Position numbers and translations under genes: made by a program. Shown here in pieces: positions 36,446-44,559 of a stretch of 64,000 bases of DNA (the first letter of the stretch is position 1; each line of letters opens with the position of its first letter). The DNA is from Curtanaerobium respiraculi (GTDB lineage: Bacteria; Actinomycetota; Coriobacteriia; Coriobacteriales; Eggerthellaceae), in NCBI RefSeq assembly GCF_024609215.1, contig NZ_JANIPD030000023.1:204962-268961 (forward strand), written 5' to 3'. Below the pieces are notes generated by a model that searched no databases, was not told the DNA's origin, and was given only the letters and a program-made list of their open reading frames with translations.

Positions 36446-36462
36446 CGGATATATAATATCCG
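36446..36462. promoter_or_regulatory. Palindromic bidirectional -10 region between divergent GT2 genes
   Basis: CGGATAT-ATA-ATATCCG is a perfect 7-bp-arm palindrome in an otherwise GC-rich gap. It carries TATAAT on the plus strand and TATTAT/TATATAT on the minus strand, about 40 bases from the plus-strand start (36500) and 36 bases from the minus-strand start (36410). It may be a shared core promoter or an operator covering one. Confidence 0.5.
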
Positions 36463-36499
36463 CTCCGAGCAAATCAATCGAAGCTAGCAAGAGGCGACT

Positions 36500-38536
36500 A
36501 TGCACCGAAAGCACAGCACAAGCACCTGCGATTCAATGTGGCACGCGACTGACGACCAGATGCCTTTTTTCGACTTCGAATCGCTCATCACTTCATTGAC
36601 CCCGGATGAACTCGCGGCCGGGGAAGCGCTCGGCATCGCACGCATCGTCCGTGCCGAACTCGCTGAAAAGCATTTGATATGGGTCCTTCTCTATGTCACG
36701 AAACGCAGTGAAAAGCCGGACGCTCCGAGGCTCTGCGGGCTTTTTTCGATTATGAACGCCACAGTAACGATGCATCGCTCGGACACCCGAATCGTTCATG
36801 CCCCCGATTCGGACGAACCATGGTACGTGCATGAATTCCACATGGTCGCACCTCATTACCTCATTGCGGCGAACATCGCATGCGGCAGCGCGCGCCTTGC
36901 TGTAGCCAAGCAGGATAAAGCGCGTCTGATTCAAGCACATTATGCGGAAACGCGCTGTGCAACCGTTGACAACGCGTATCCGAACTGGTTGATCGCGCAT
37001 CACGTGAAAATGGAACGCATCGCAACTCCCGTTTCTGGTCCCTTAATGAGCATCGTTTCCCCTCTGTACAAAACCCCGCCCCATTATCTGCGGGCGATGA
37101 TCGATTCCGTGATTTCCCAGACGTATGGCAACTGGGAGCTCGTGCTCGTCAACGCAAGCCCTGATGATGACGGGATTGCCAACGTATTGGAGCAATACCG
37201 GGATGAGGCACGGATTGTAACCATCGACCACCCGGAAAATGATGGGATCAACGGTAACACGAACTTCGGCATCGCGGCGACCCATGGCGATTACGTGAGC
37301 TTCCTGGATCATGACGACATCGTGGAGCCTACTGCATTGGCTTTGATAGTGGCGGCGATACAGGAAAATCGCGGAGAAGTCGACTTGCTCTATTGCGACG
37401 AAGACAGCCTGGACGGCACGGGCGCGTTCCGTCTTCCGCTCTTTAAGCCAGGGCTCAATGTGGATTTGCTGTACTCGAACAATTATGCAATACATTGGCT
37501 CACCGTCAGCCGGAGGGTTCTCGATGTTACCGCACGCTCCACTGGCGACCTCAACGGAGCACAGGATTACGATTTGACGCTGAAGGCCGCCGAATGTCGC
37601 GGCAAGGCGGTGCGAATCCCGTACGTGCTGTATCATTGGCGCATCCATCAGGGATCCGTGAGTGCGAACCCCGATTCGAAGCCCTATGCGCTTTATGCTG
37701 GAGCCCGCGCCGTGCAGCAACATCTTGACAGGCAGGGTTTGAAGGCGCATGTAGCGCCCGATGAAATCGTATTCACTTACAAAACGACGTTTGAAACGCC
37801 CCGGAGGGAGGAGGCCTCAATCGATATTGTGCTCAAGGGTACTGAATTGCCGCGCTCAGTGCGTATGGAGATCGATCGATATGCGGCAGAGTATGGAACG
37901 ACCTGCACGGTGCATCTCCTGGACACCCTCCCCTTAGATGGAGCCCTCATCGCCAATATGAACGGAAGCCTGCTGTGCGTGCTTCCTCCAGATATCGTAT
38001 CGCTGTCACCGCATTTCCTGGACACTATGGCAGGATATTTCCAACGTCCGGAGGTTACGTGCGTCTCACCCCACATGCTCCGCGCCGATGGCCTGCATGA
38101 CTACGCTGGATCATGCGTTTGCCCCGATGGGAACATCCTCGCGCTGAACCGGTTCCTTCCTGGGGAAGACGGCGGCTACGTGGGCCGTGCGCATCGGCCT
38201 CATGATTATTGCGCAATCAATCCCGCATGCTTCATGACGCGCACTTCGTCGCTCCATGGATTCGCACGTCAGAACAATCCGTTTGCGGGAGCGTCCTATC
38301 AAATTGCCAGGTACTTCATCGAGCAGCACGCCCAAGGCAATCTGAATGTCTATACACCATTCGCAACTGTCCAGCTAACCGGTTTTCCCAGTTTGCTCGA
38401 ATACGGCTTAATACGGGGAAAGCCCGCGGAGCGAAAGGCATTTGCCGATCGGTTCCACGAGCTCTTCCCCAAAGGCGACCCCATGCACGACCCGAATTTT
38501 GCGGCATACTCTCCGTATTACCGTTTGAATCGTTAA
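36500..38536 (+). CDS. Family 2 glycosyltransferase with a degenerate second domain
   Basis: 678 residues, related to the divergent neighbour at 33900-36410. A short N-terminal part precedes an intact GT2 domain starting MSIVSPLYKTPPHYLRAMIDSVISQTYG, with LVLVNASPDDD, YVSFLDHDDIVEP and LNGAQDYDLTLKAAE. The C-terminal 250 residues follow the plan of the neighbour's second GT2 domain (compare YFQRPEVTCVSPHMLRADG with MQRPEVGCTGARLLYPDG), but the acidic metal motif NND is replaced by LPPDIVS. This half is therefore probably non-catalytic and kept for binding or dimerisation. AGAGG lies six bases before the ATG. It is one of few plus-strand genes in the island and meets the amidase gene end-to-end. 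Confidence 0.85.
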   Translation: MHRKHSTSTCDSMWHATDDQMPFFDFESLITSLTPDELAAGEALGIARIVRAELAEKHLIWVLLYVTKRSEKPDAPRLCGLFSIMNATVTMHRSDTRIVHAPDSDEPWYVHEFHMVAPHYLIAANIACGSARLAVAKQDKARLIQAHYAETRCATVDNAYPNWLIAHHVKMERIATPVSGPLMSIVSPLYKTPPHYLRAMIDSVISQTYGNWELVLVNASPDDDGIANVLEQYRDEARIVTIDHPENDGINGNTNFGIAATHGDYVSFLDHDDIVEPTALALIVAAIQENRGEVDLLYCDEDSLDGTGAFRLPLFKPGLNVDLLYSNNYAIHWLTVSRRVLDVTARSTGDLNGAQDYDLTLKAAECRGKAVRIPYVLYHWRIHQGSVSANPDSKPYALYAGARAVQQHLDRQGLKAHVAPDEIVFTYKTTFETPRREEASIDIVLKGTELPRSVRMEIDRYAAEYGTTCTVHLLDTLPLDGALIANMNGSLLCVLPPDIVSLSPHFLDTMAGYFQRPEVTCVSPHMLRADGLHDYAGSCVCPDGNILALNRFLPGEDGGYVGRAHRPHDYCAINPACFMTRTSSLHGFARQNNPFAGASYQIARYFIEQHAQGNLNVYTPFATVQLTGFPSLLEYGLIRGKPAERKAFADRFHELFPKGDPMHDPNFAAYSPYYRLNR

Positions 38537-40060
38537 CTAGTAATTTGCATGCACCGCCTGGAACAGGCCGTATGCGAGCTTGCGAGCAAGCTTGTCGAAG
38601 TTTGCATTATATTTATCCATATCTTTGGCGTTGTCGATAAAGCAGATTTCCAACAACGTCGAGGGAAGCCCCCTGAGCACCACGAGATCATCGGTCTTCT
38701 CTCCCCGGTCGGCGATGCCCATACCGGCGACGAGTTGCTCGTGCATGATGCTCTGCAGCCCTGCTGACCGCACATGAGCCCCAGATTCGCGGCTATAGCT
38801 TTCGGAACCCGTTCCCCCGCCTGCGTTGAAATGGATCGAAACGAGTGAAGTGCAGTTATGGTTGACGGCATCGCTCTGCCGGTTCCAGAGGCTCACGCCT
38901 TTGTTGCTATTCGTGTACACGTCGAGTCCGTACGTGCTGCGCGCGTAGGAAGCAACCTTTTCGACCAGCTGGATGGTTAGATTCGCTTCGTAATAACCAT
39001 TCCCTTCTGCTCCCGAATCCCATACACCCGGCTTGCGGTTGTTCATCCCATGTCCTGCGTCCAAATAGACTTTGTTCACTTCAACGGGGGAAACGGATTC
39101 ACCCAGAGCAACCGCATACCAGCCGATGCCCTCGGCATTCCAGCCAACGGCAACGAGGCTGTCGTTTTCCACCTTGCTCGTCGTGAAATTATGGGTGCCC
39201 ACGGATGCGTTCGGATTGTATTGACGATACACGGGAATTGCCTTCCCGTCATCGGAGTACCATCCGATGTGCTCGTAAATCCATCCCGCTCGAACCAGTT
39301 GATCACGTTCATATGCGCTGAGCGTGTAATGGTGGTCGCCGGCATTCGGATTGTACATGCGGTAAACGGGTGAATTTGAAAATGCAGGGGCGACCCATCC
39401 CACTCCTTCGTTGCACCATCCGCTGTAGATGCAGTACGAACGCTCGTAAGAGCTGCTCGTGTAGAAGTGCTCACCGGAATTGGGGTTATACAAACGGAAC
39501 ATGGTGACGGTTTCAGCAGATGATCGAGCCGGCGCCAAACTTGCCGAGACTGCTTTCATTTTGGACGCGGAAGTATCTTGCGTTGCTGAAGATCGCGCTG
39601 CATCGGAGATGTCAAGTTTCGCATCCAATGTCCGTTCTGACGATTCAGCTGAATCGGCCAACCCTCTGCCCCGGGCATCTGCAGCAGGATTGTCAGCGAC
39701 GGCAGGCGTTGCTTCCTCGATATCGACGGGAGCTTTGGGGGAGTCCTTCTCAATCAAAGGAGTTCTAGATGACTCCCCCTCGTTCGAAGCAGCGGAATCA
39801 ACGGCACCCGCAGCATTATCCGTATCGGCTGGTACGGACTTCGGCGTCGTCGAGGTCCCTTCGCTCGACGATTCCGACGGCTTTTCCTTCTCGGATGAAG
39901 GGGTTATCGCCGCTTCGTCCGAAATGGCAGACGTTTCATCTGAAGTGGAAACTGGTTCCGTCATTTCTTCGGCAAACGCGGGGGCAACCGCGAAAAGCAT
40001 CATGATCGTGACAAAGACCATCGCGAATACCATATTCACCCATGTTGCTGTCTTACCCAT
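38537..40060 (-). CDS. Secreted N-acetylmuramoyl-L-alanine amidase (Amidase_3) with three wall-binding repeats
   Basis: 507 residues. Signal peptide with a hydrophobic core (VNMVFAMVFVTIMMLFAVAPAFA). A Ser/Glu/Ala-rich linker to about residue 185 is followed by three repeats (FRLYNPNSGEHFYTSSSYER, VYRMYNPNAGDHHYTLSAYE, VYRQYNPNASVGTHNFTTSK). The C-terminal zinc amidase starts VYLDAGHGMNN (first zinc ligand) and has VSIHFNAGG (His ligand) and LLEICFIDNAKDM (catalytic Glu). It cleaves the bond between MurNAc and the stem peptide outside the cell. The start at 40060 has GGAG in front; the frame could run to 40102. It shares its repeat module with the enzymes at 23461, 40140 and 42120. Confidence 0.92.
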   Translation of the reverse strand: MGKTATWVNMVFAMVFVTIMMLFAVAPAFAEEMTEPVSTSDETSAISDEAAITPSSEKEKPSESSSEGTSTTPKSVPADTDNAAGAVDSAASNEGESSRTPLIEKDSPKAPVDIEEATPAVADNPAADARGRGLADSAESSERTLDAKLDISDAARSSATQDTSASKMKAVSASLAPARSSAETVTMFRLYNPNSGEHFYTSSSYERSYCIYSGWCNEGVGWVAPAFSNSPVYRMYNPNAGDHHYTLSAYERDQLVRAGWIYEHIGWYSDDGKAIPVYRQYNPNASVGTHNFTTSKVENDSLVAVGWNAEGIGWYAVALGESVSPVEVNKVYLDAGHGMNNRKPGVWDSGAEGNGYYEANLTIQLVEKVASYARSTYGLDVYTNSNKGVSLWNRQSDAVNHNCTSLVSIHFNAGGGTGSESYSRESGAHVRSAGLQSIMHEQLVAGMGIADRGEKTDDLVVLRGLPSTLLEICFIDNAKDMDKYNANFDKLARKLAYGLFQAVHANY

Positions 40061-40139
40061 AAAACTCCATTCTTGCTCTTTGCAGCCTGAAACGCTTCGC
40101 ATGAGATCACATGTAGCCTTTCACCGTGAAAACCTTGGC

Positions 40140-41195
40140 TTACGAATAATTTGCCAGTTCATCCATGAGGCTCACTAGTTTGGTTCCGTATGAAGGATCT
40201 GAAGCCCATTTACCCGCCAACGCTTCAACCGTGGGCGCAGCGCCACGACCATACACACTCACGGCGGCATTCCACCGGGGATCGACGCAATCGTTATTCA
40301 ACGCATCGGCAGACGCATACAGCTTCAGATGCTGCACTTGCGCTCGGATGCCGGTGCGCACATCGGGAAACGTCGCGCCGTGGACGCCTCCGCCAGTAGC
40401 GCCTAAACCTGCGAAATTGCACTGGCTCAAGCTCACATCTCCGCCAAACCCCAGCCAGCCGGTCTCAAGCATGGCCTGGCAGAACACAAGATCAGCTCGC
40501 ACGCCCTCCGCATCGGCCTCCTCGACGACGATGCGTGCGAAGTCTTGAATGGCAGCTGCCCCATAGCCAGCAAGCTCAGAGGGATATGACTTGCCCTTCG
40601 CATTGAACAGGGCGGCCATAGCTTGAGCCGAAACGGGGCTCTTGCGCATAATGGGCGTACCCGATGATGGCGCACCGCTTCCCTCCGCCACCGCATACCA
40701 GGCAATGCCCTCTGCATTCCAGCCGATATTGACAAGACTATCGTTTTCAGCCTGAGATGTCGTGAAATTATGAGCGCCCGCCCATGCGTTCGGGTTGTAC
40801 TGCCGCAATACGGCAACGGTTTCGGCATCGTCGCTGTACCAGCCGATACCCTCATCGCTCCAGCCAACTGAAATCAAGTGATCCCGTTCGTAGGCGCTCT
40901 TCGTGTAGTGGTGGTCGCCCGCATTCGGATTGTACAAACGGTATACGGGGGTTTCGGACGTCGAAGGGGCCACCCAGCCTATCCCCTCCTCGTTCCAGCC
41001 GGCGGCGATCACTCGATCGCGCTCGTAAGCGCTACCCGTATAAAAATGTTCGCCGGAATTGGGATTGTACAGTCGGTACATGCTGATATTCCCCTCATCT
41101 GCGAAAGTAGAGGGCGGCAGCGTGACAAGCACGCCAATTGTTGCAACAAAGAGCAACGCAAAGAGACCTGTCGCTATCTTCTGACTCGCATGCAT
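40140..41195 (-). CDS. Secreted glucosaminidase-like muralytic enzyme with three wall-binding repeats
   Basis: 351 residues. Signal peptide ATGLFALLFVATIGVLVTL ending TFA before DEGN. The three repeats come first, directly after the signal: MYRLYNPNSGEHFYTGSAYE, VYRLYNPNAGDHHYTKSAYE and LRQYNPNAWAGAHNFTTSQ. The C-terminal domain (about 200-351) resembles GH73-type endo-beta-N-acetylglucosaminidases: VFCQAMLETGWLGFGGDV with the catalytic Glu, QCNFAGLGATGG, and FPDVRTGIRAQVQHLKLYA. It should hydrolyse GlcNAc-MurNAc glycan strands. It is next to the amidase, in the same direction, with an 80-base gap. Unlike the amidase it lacks the long linker. Confidence 0.9.
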   Translation of the reverse strand: MHASQKIATGLFALLFVATIGVLVTLPPSTFADEGNISMYRLYNPNSGEHFYTGSAYERDRVIAAGWNEEGIGWVAPSTSETPVYRLYNPNAGDHHYTKSAYERDHLISVGWSDEGIGWYSDDAETVAVLRQYNPNAWAGAHNFTTSQAENDSLVNIGWNAEGIAWYAVAEGSGAPSSGTPIMRKSPVSAQAMAALFNAKGKSYPSELAGYGAAAIQDFARIVVEEADAEGVRADLVFCQAMLETGWLGFGGDVSLSQCNFAGLGATGGGVHGATFPDVRTGIRAQVQHLKLYASADALNNDCVDPRWNAAVSVYGRGAAPTVEALAGKWASDPSYGTKLVSLMDELANYS

Positions 41196-41303
41196 GGGAT
41201 CCCCCTTTGCTCAAAAATGCGAAACTCATAATACAGGCAAAGCAAGGGCGATAAAAGCAGCAGCCCCCTCAAACGCTTTAAATCTTCGTTCTTCAGCGAA
41301 CCT

Positions 41304-41642
41304 TCAGCGAACAATCGACTGCAATTGGCCAACGAATTCGGGGAGATCCTCGAATATGATCGTATTGATTATGTCCCAATCGGTGCCCTTATAATCGTGG
41401 ACCAGCCTGTGGCGCAGGCCGGAGATTTTGGACCAGGGAATATCGGGGTGCTCTGCTTTCAGGGGACGGGATATATGAGAGACAAGCTCTCCGATATTGT
41501 AAAGGGGAGTCGTGATCGCCCACTGCACGTAGCGTTGCGTCGACACCACTTCGCGCGTAATGCCCTGCTCGAAAATCATCTCGCCTAGTTGGCTGGCAAA
41601 CTCGATGATGCGCGAGATCGCACGCTCGTCACCCGGTGTCAT
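41304..41642 (-). CDS. hepT: HepT-like toxin (HEPN RNase)
   Basis: A 112-residue HEPN-domain protein (DUF86 family). It has the active-site pattern R-x4-H-x-Y as RHRLVHDY (Arg77, His82, Tyr84). In studied systems HepT is an RNase whose tyrosine is AMPylated and silenced by the partner MntA. Its start overlaps the mntA end by four bases, the usual layout with antitoxin first. The pair lies between two wall-enzyme genes and is on the same strand as the glucosaminidase. No damage to either gene is visible, so the pair is probably active. Confidence 0.88.
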   Translation of the reverse strand: MTPGDERAISRIIEFASQLGEMIFEQGITREVVSTQRYVQWAITTPLYNIGELVSHISRPLKAEHPDIPWSKISGLRHRLVHDYKGTDWDIINTIIFEDLPEFVGQLQSIVR

Positions 41643-41938
41643 ACCAACACCAGTTCGTCGCGCTTGACACTTCGGTAGAAATCGGAGGCGGAATCGAGTT
41701 CGGACGCCTCGTAGACATCGACACGCTTGCCAGACGCCTGGTGGAGATCCTCCGCTATGGCGAAAATGTCGGTCGGATGGAACGAATCCCCGCCCTGTAC
41801 CAGAACATCGAGGTCGGAATCCGGCGTCGCCTCTCCGCGAGCGTACGAGCCGAAGAGTACCGCTCCGGAGGCATTGTATCGCGCGAGGATAGGGACAAGC
41901 ATCCCCCTGATCTCGTCTATGGTGTACACGGTATCCAT
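41639..41938 (-). CDS. mntA: MntA-like antitoxin (minimal nucleotidyltransferase)
   Basis: A 99-residue minimal nucleotidyltransferase. The signature is G-S-x10-D-x-D: GSYARGEATPDSDLDVLV (Gly30, Ser31, Asp42, Asp44). In the family it transfers AMP to the tyrosine of its HepT partner and neutralises the RNase. The start ATG at 41938 follows AGGAGGGGC; longer upstream frames run into sequence of the next intergenic region and have no homology. It is the first gene of the two-gene operon, with the toxin second and a four-base overlap. A promoter is expected in the 180 bases to the right, shared with the divergent CHAP gene. Confidence 0.88.
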   Translation of the reverse strand: MDTVYTIDEIRGMLVPILARYNASGAVLFGSYARGEATPDSDLDVLVQGGDSFHPTDIFAIAEDLHQASGKRVDVYEASELDSASDFYRSVKRDELVLV

Positions 41939-42119
41939 TGCCCCTCCTATTCTTCGCACCAGTGTAGCAGGTTCCCCTCGTCTCGATACGGAAATAGGAA
42001 GGGCAGGCAACATGCTTGCTCCGATTCCAATGGATCCCCAGTTATGGTTGTTAACGGAATTCCATCGTTCGCGCCGTATTTCTTCTTTACACTTCCTCAA
42101 ATCGAAGAGAGGTTGAAAC

Positions 42120-43136
42120 ATGGCAAAATCTCATTGGAACCAACCAGATGCTTTCCCGCGGTGCTTGCTTGCAATCATCCTGCTTGCCGTGACAGCTCTA
42201 ATCATATGTGCATCGCCTGCGACGGCGCATGCTTCATCGGCCCCACAGGGGATTCTCAATAATAGCATGGACGGCATCGAGATCGATATCAACGCCGCGC
42301 CCTATACCACGTTCGCCGGCTATTCCTACGGAAGCTACGCTTATACGAGCGAAGGCTGCGCCTGGTTCGCGTCCGCTCGAGTGAACGATTTGACCGGTAA
42401 AGGCAACAGGATATGGAGTGGGCGGAACTGGTATACCACGCAATATGCGGAATATGGGCTCTCTCGCGGCCAAGAGATACAGGCAAAGGCGCTCGCTTGC
42501 TATGAAAACCATGTGGTGGTCATCGAGAAGGTATCCGGCATCATCGTCACCATCAGCGAAGGAGGCCGTTCTTCCGCAGGGGTGGAGCACGGATGTTGCC
42601 AAATCACGCACATGACGGTAGACCAGGTCAAACAGGGGGTTAGCGGGTACGGCCGCTTCCTGGGGTTCGTTTACTTGCAATCGGCTTCCAACAATGATGA
42701 TGAAGACGATACAGACGATCCCGGCAATGGCAAATCCATGTATCGTCTGTACAATCCCAATTCCGGCGAGCATTTCTACACGTCGAGCACTTACGAACGG
42801 AACCATGTGAGAGCTGCGGGATGGGTATACGAGGGCGTAGGGTGGACCGCTCCTGCAAAGAGCACCGCACCGGTGTACCGCTTATACAACGGTAACGGCG
42901 GCGAACATCACTACACCATGAGTATCGAAGAACGAGATTCGCTCGTCTCCGTCGGCTGGTCCGATGAGGGAATCGGCTGGTACAGCGATGACGATGAAAC
43001 GACTCCGCTCTATCGCCAGTACAACCCCAATGCGTTTGCCAACAACCATAACTATACGACGAGCGTGGTCGAGAGAGACAAGCTTGTCTCTCTAGGATGG
43101 ATCCCCGAAGGTATCGGCTGGTATGGCATCGGATAG
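42120..43136 (+). CDS. Secreted CHAP-like amidase/endopeptidase with three wall-binding repeats
   Basis: 338 residues. Signal peptide CLLAIILLAVTALIICAS...ATAHA. A CHAP-type domain follows with catalytic Cys80 in YTSEGCAWFASARV and His131 in CYENHVVVIEKVSG, with the acidic residue a few positions on. After an Asn/Asp-rich hinge (NNDDEDDTDDPGNGK) come the three repeats: MYRLYNPNSGEHFYTSSTYE, VYRLYNGNGGEHHYTMSIEE and LYRQYNPNAFANNHNYTTSV. It probably cuts peptidoglycan peptides. The order is the reverse of the glucosaminidase (catalysis first, repeats last). It is on the plus strand, facing away from the HepT-MntA pair, and convergent with the next glycosyltransferase. Confidence 0.87.
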   Translation: MAKSHWNQPDAFPRCLLAIILLAVTALIICASPATAHASSAPQGILNNSMDGIEIDINAAPYTTFAGYSYGSYAYTSEGCAWFASARVNDLTGKGNRIWSGRNWYTTQYAEYGLSRGQEIQAKALACYENHVVVIEKVSGIIVTISEGGRSSAGVEHGCCQITHMTVDQVKQGVSGYGRFLGFVYLQSASNNDDEDDTDDPGNGKSMYRLYNPNSGEHFYTSSTYERNHVRAAGWVYEGVGWTAPAKSTAPVYRLYNGNGGEHHYTMSIEERDSLVSVGWSDEGIGWYSDDDETTPLYRQYNPNAFANNHNYTTSVVERDKLVSLGWIPEGIGWYGIG

Positions 43137-43167
43137 CCAGGCAGCGAAGCACCCGGTACCCCAATCC

Positions 43168-44553
43168 CTATCTGCCCGAGAAGCAGCCGTCGAACAATTC
43201 GACCAGACGGGAGATCCCCTCTCGATACGCGTGGGCCATCCCTTGGGCCAAGAGCTTGTTGTTCTCAACCATCTGGAAACGCTGATGCGCACCGGGAAGC
43301 AAGCCCGCCTCGAGATCGTCAACCGACACTCCTTGCATACCCAATTCTCGAAAATCACCGATATCGTCGCTGAGCAGGATCGGAATAACGCCGCACGCAC
43401 AATACTCGACTAATTTGGTCGGGCACGCAACTTTGTTCACGACGGAGTCATCGCGAAGCACGAATCCGAAATCGCAGGACGAATATCCCTCCACGACCTG
43501 GCTGGGAGAAGCCGTGCTAACCTCAAGAGCTGAAGGAAGCTGCCTTCCATCCCATTCGTTCCAAAACGCAGGAATATCAGGGGTAAAAATCCTGTACGTG
43601 CATGTGTCACCGGCCTTCTCGATTGCATCGCACATTCGAGGAATCATCTGCCACGCCTGCATCCCACCGGCATACACAACAACCGGCTTCGATACCGTAC
43701 TGACGTCGGAGCGATTAAGAGGCTCATCACACACCTGCAGAACGGGTTCGTCAAAAATTGGAATTGTGATGAATCTCGCGTAGCACGAAGGATATTTCCC
43801 AACGATATGCGCTCGCATCGCATCGGTGACGGTAATAATCACATCGGCGTGCTCAACCCCGTACCTTTCTCTGCCAGATAGAACAGGAACCATTCGCTCC
43901 TCCCCCATCATCTCCACCTCTTCAGGGGCAACACCATGAAAATCAAGCATCAGGCTGCAGGTTGCGGATTCGACGATAGGGGGGATGAGGTGGTAGGCGC
44001 TTTGACAATAAACGAGATCCGCATGCCCCACGACGGGAGCAAGCAGTTTTGCGAAGTTCTCATTTGAGATCGAACCGAAAAGCGCAACGTGAGCCTCATC
44101 GAAGAATTTTAGCGATACCTTCCCGGCAGCATTTTCGCCCCCGATGTACACCCTCAGCGCCTCTCTCGGGAATAACCTGTCAATCGCATGGACTCTACGG
44201 AAAAATCCATCGGATAGGTTTTCCGGCGTGAACATGGGCGCCATAACCACGATGGCGCTCTGCCCCGCCGCATGCCGCATTTCCATGAGGTCGACTACAA
44301 GGGATGCCAATTCGGACACTCGTGAATCTCTCAAATCGTACCATCGTTGAACACAGGCATCGACCGAACGACGCAATTCGTCGGCGGGAGCATCGCTCTC
44401 GACAAGCATTCGCGCTTGATGGAATGAGGCAATCGCCTGGCGTGGATGCAAGGGAATCGCAGCCCTGCAATCAGCCAATCGATCGCGCATGGACGTCCTT
44501 GCCATCGTCCAAGATTCCAAAGCGGTGTAGAGAGCATATAATGATTCATCCAC
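43168..44553 (-). CDS. Glycosyltransferase, GT-B type, family uncertain
   Basis: A 461-residue soluble protein. The N-terminal 100 residues are helical and unrecognised. Then comes a GT-B-like body: IVVMAPMFTPENLSDGFFRR, VYCQSAYHLIPPIVE, DVIITVTDAMRAHIV (acceptor domain end), and after a hinge KPVVVYAGGMQAWQMIPRM, DFGFVLRDDSVVNKVACPTKLVEYCACG (donor-binding, with the Pro-x-K-x-x-E-Y pattern seen in GT4-like enzymes). It lies seven bases from wecB on the same strand, so the two are probably co-expressed, and the enzyme may use a UDP-ManNAc-derived donor. Exact family and linkage unknown. Confidence 0.7.
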   Translation of the reverse strand: MDESLYALYTALESWTMARTSMRDRLADCRAAIPLHPRQAIASFHQARMLVESDAPADELRRSVDACVQRWYDLRDSRVSELASLVVDLMEMRHAAGQSAIVVMAPMFTPENLSDGFFRRVHAIDRLFPREALRVYIGGENAAGKVSLKFFDEAHVALFGSISNENFAKLLAPVVGHADLVYCQSAYHLIPPIVESATCSLMLDFHGVAPEEVEMMGEERMVPVLSGRERYGVEHADVIITVTDAMRAHIVGKYPSCYARFITIPIFDEPVLQVCDEPLNRSDVSTVSKPVVVYAGGMQAWQMIPRMCDAIEKAGDTCTYRIFTPDIPAFWNEWDGRQLPSALEVSTASPSQVVEGYSSCDFGFVLRDDSVVNKVACPTKLVEYCACGVIPILLSDDIGDFRELGMQGVSVDDLEAGLLPGAHQRFQMVENNKLLAQGMAHAYREGISRLVELFDGCFSGR

Positions 44554-44559
44554 AGATGA

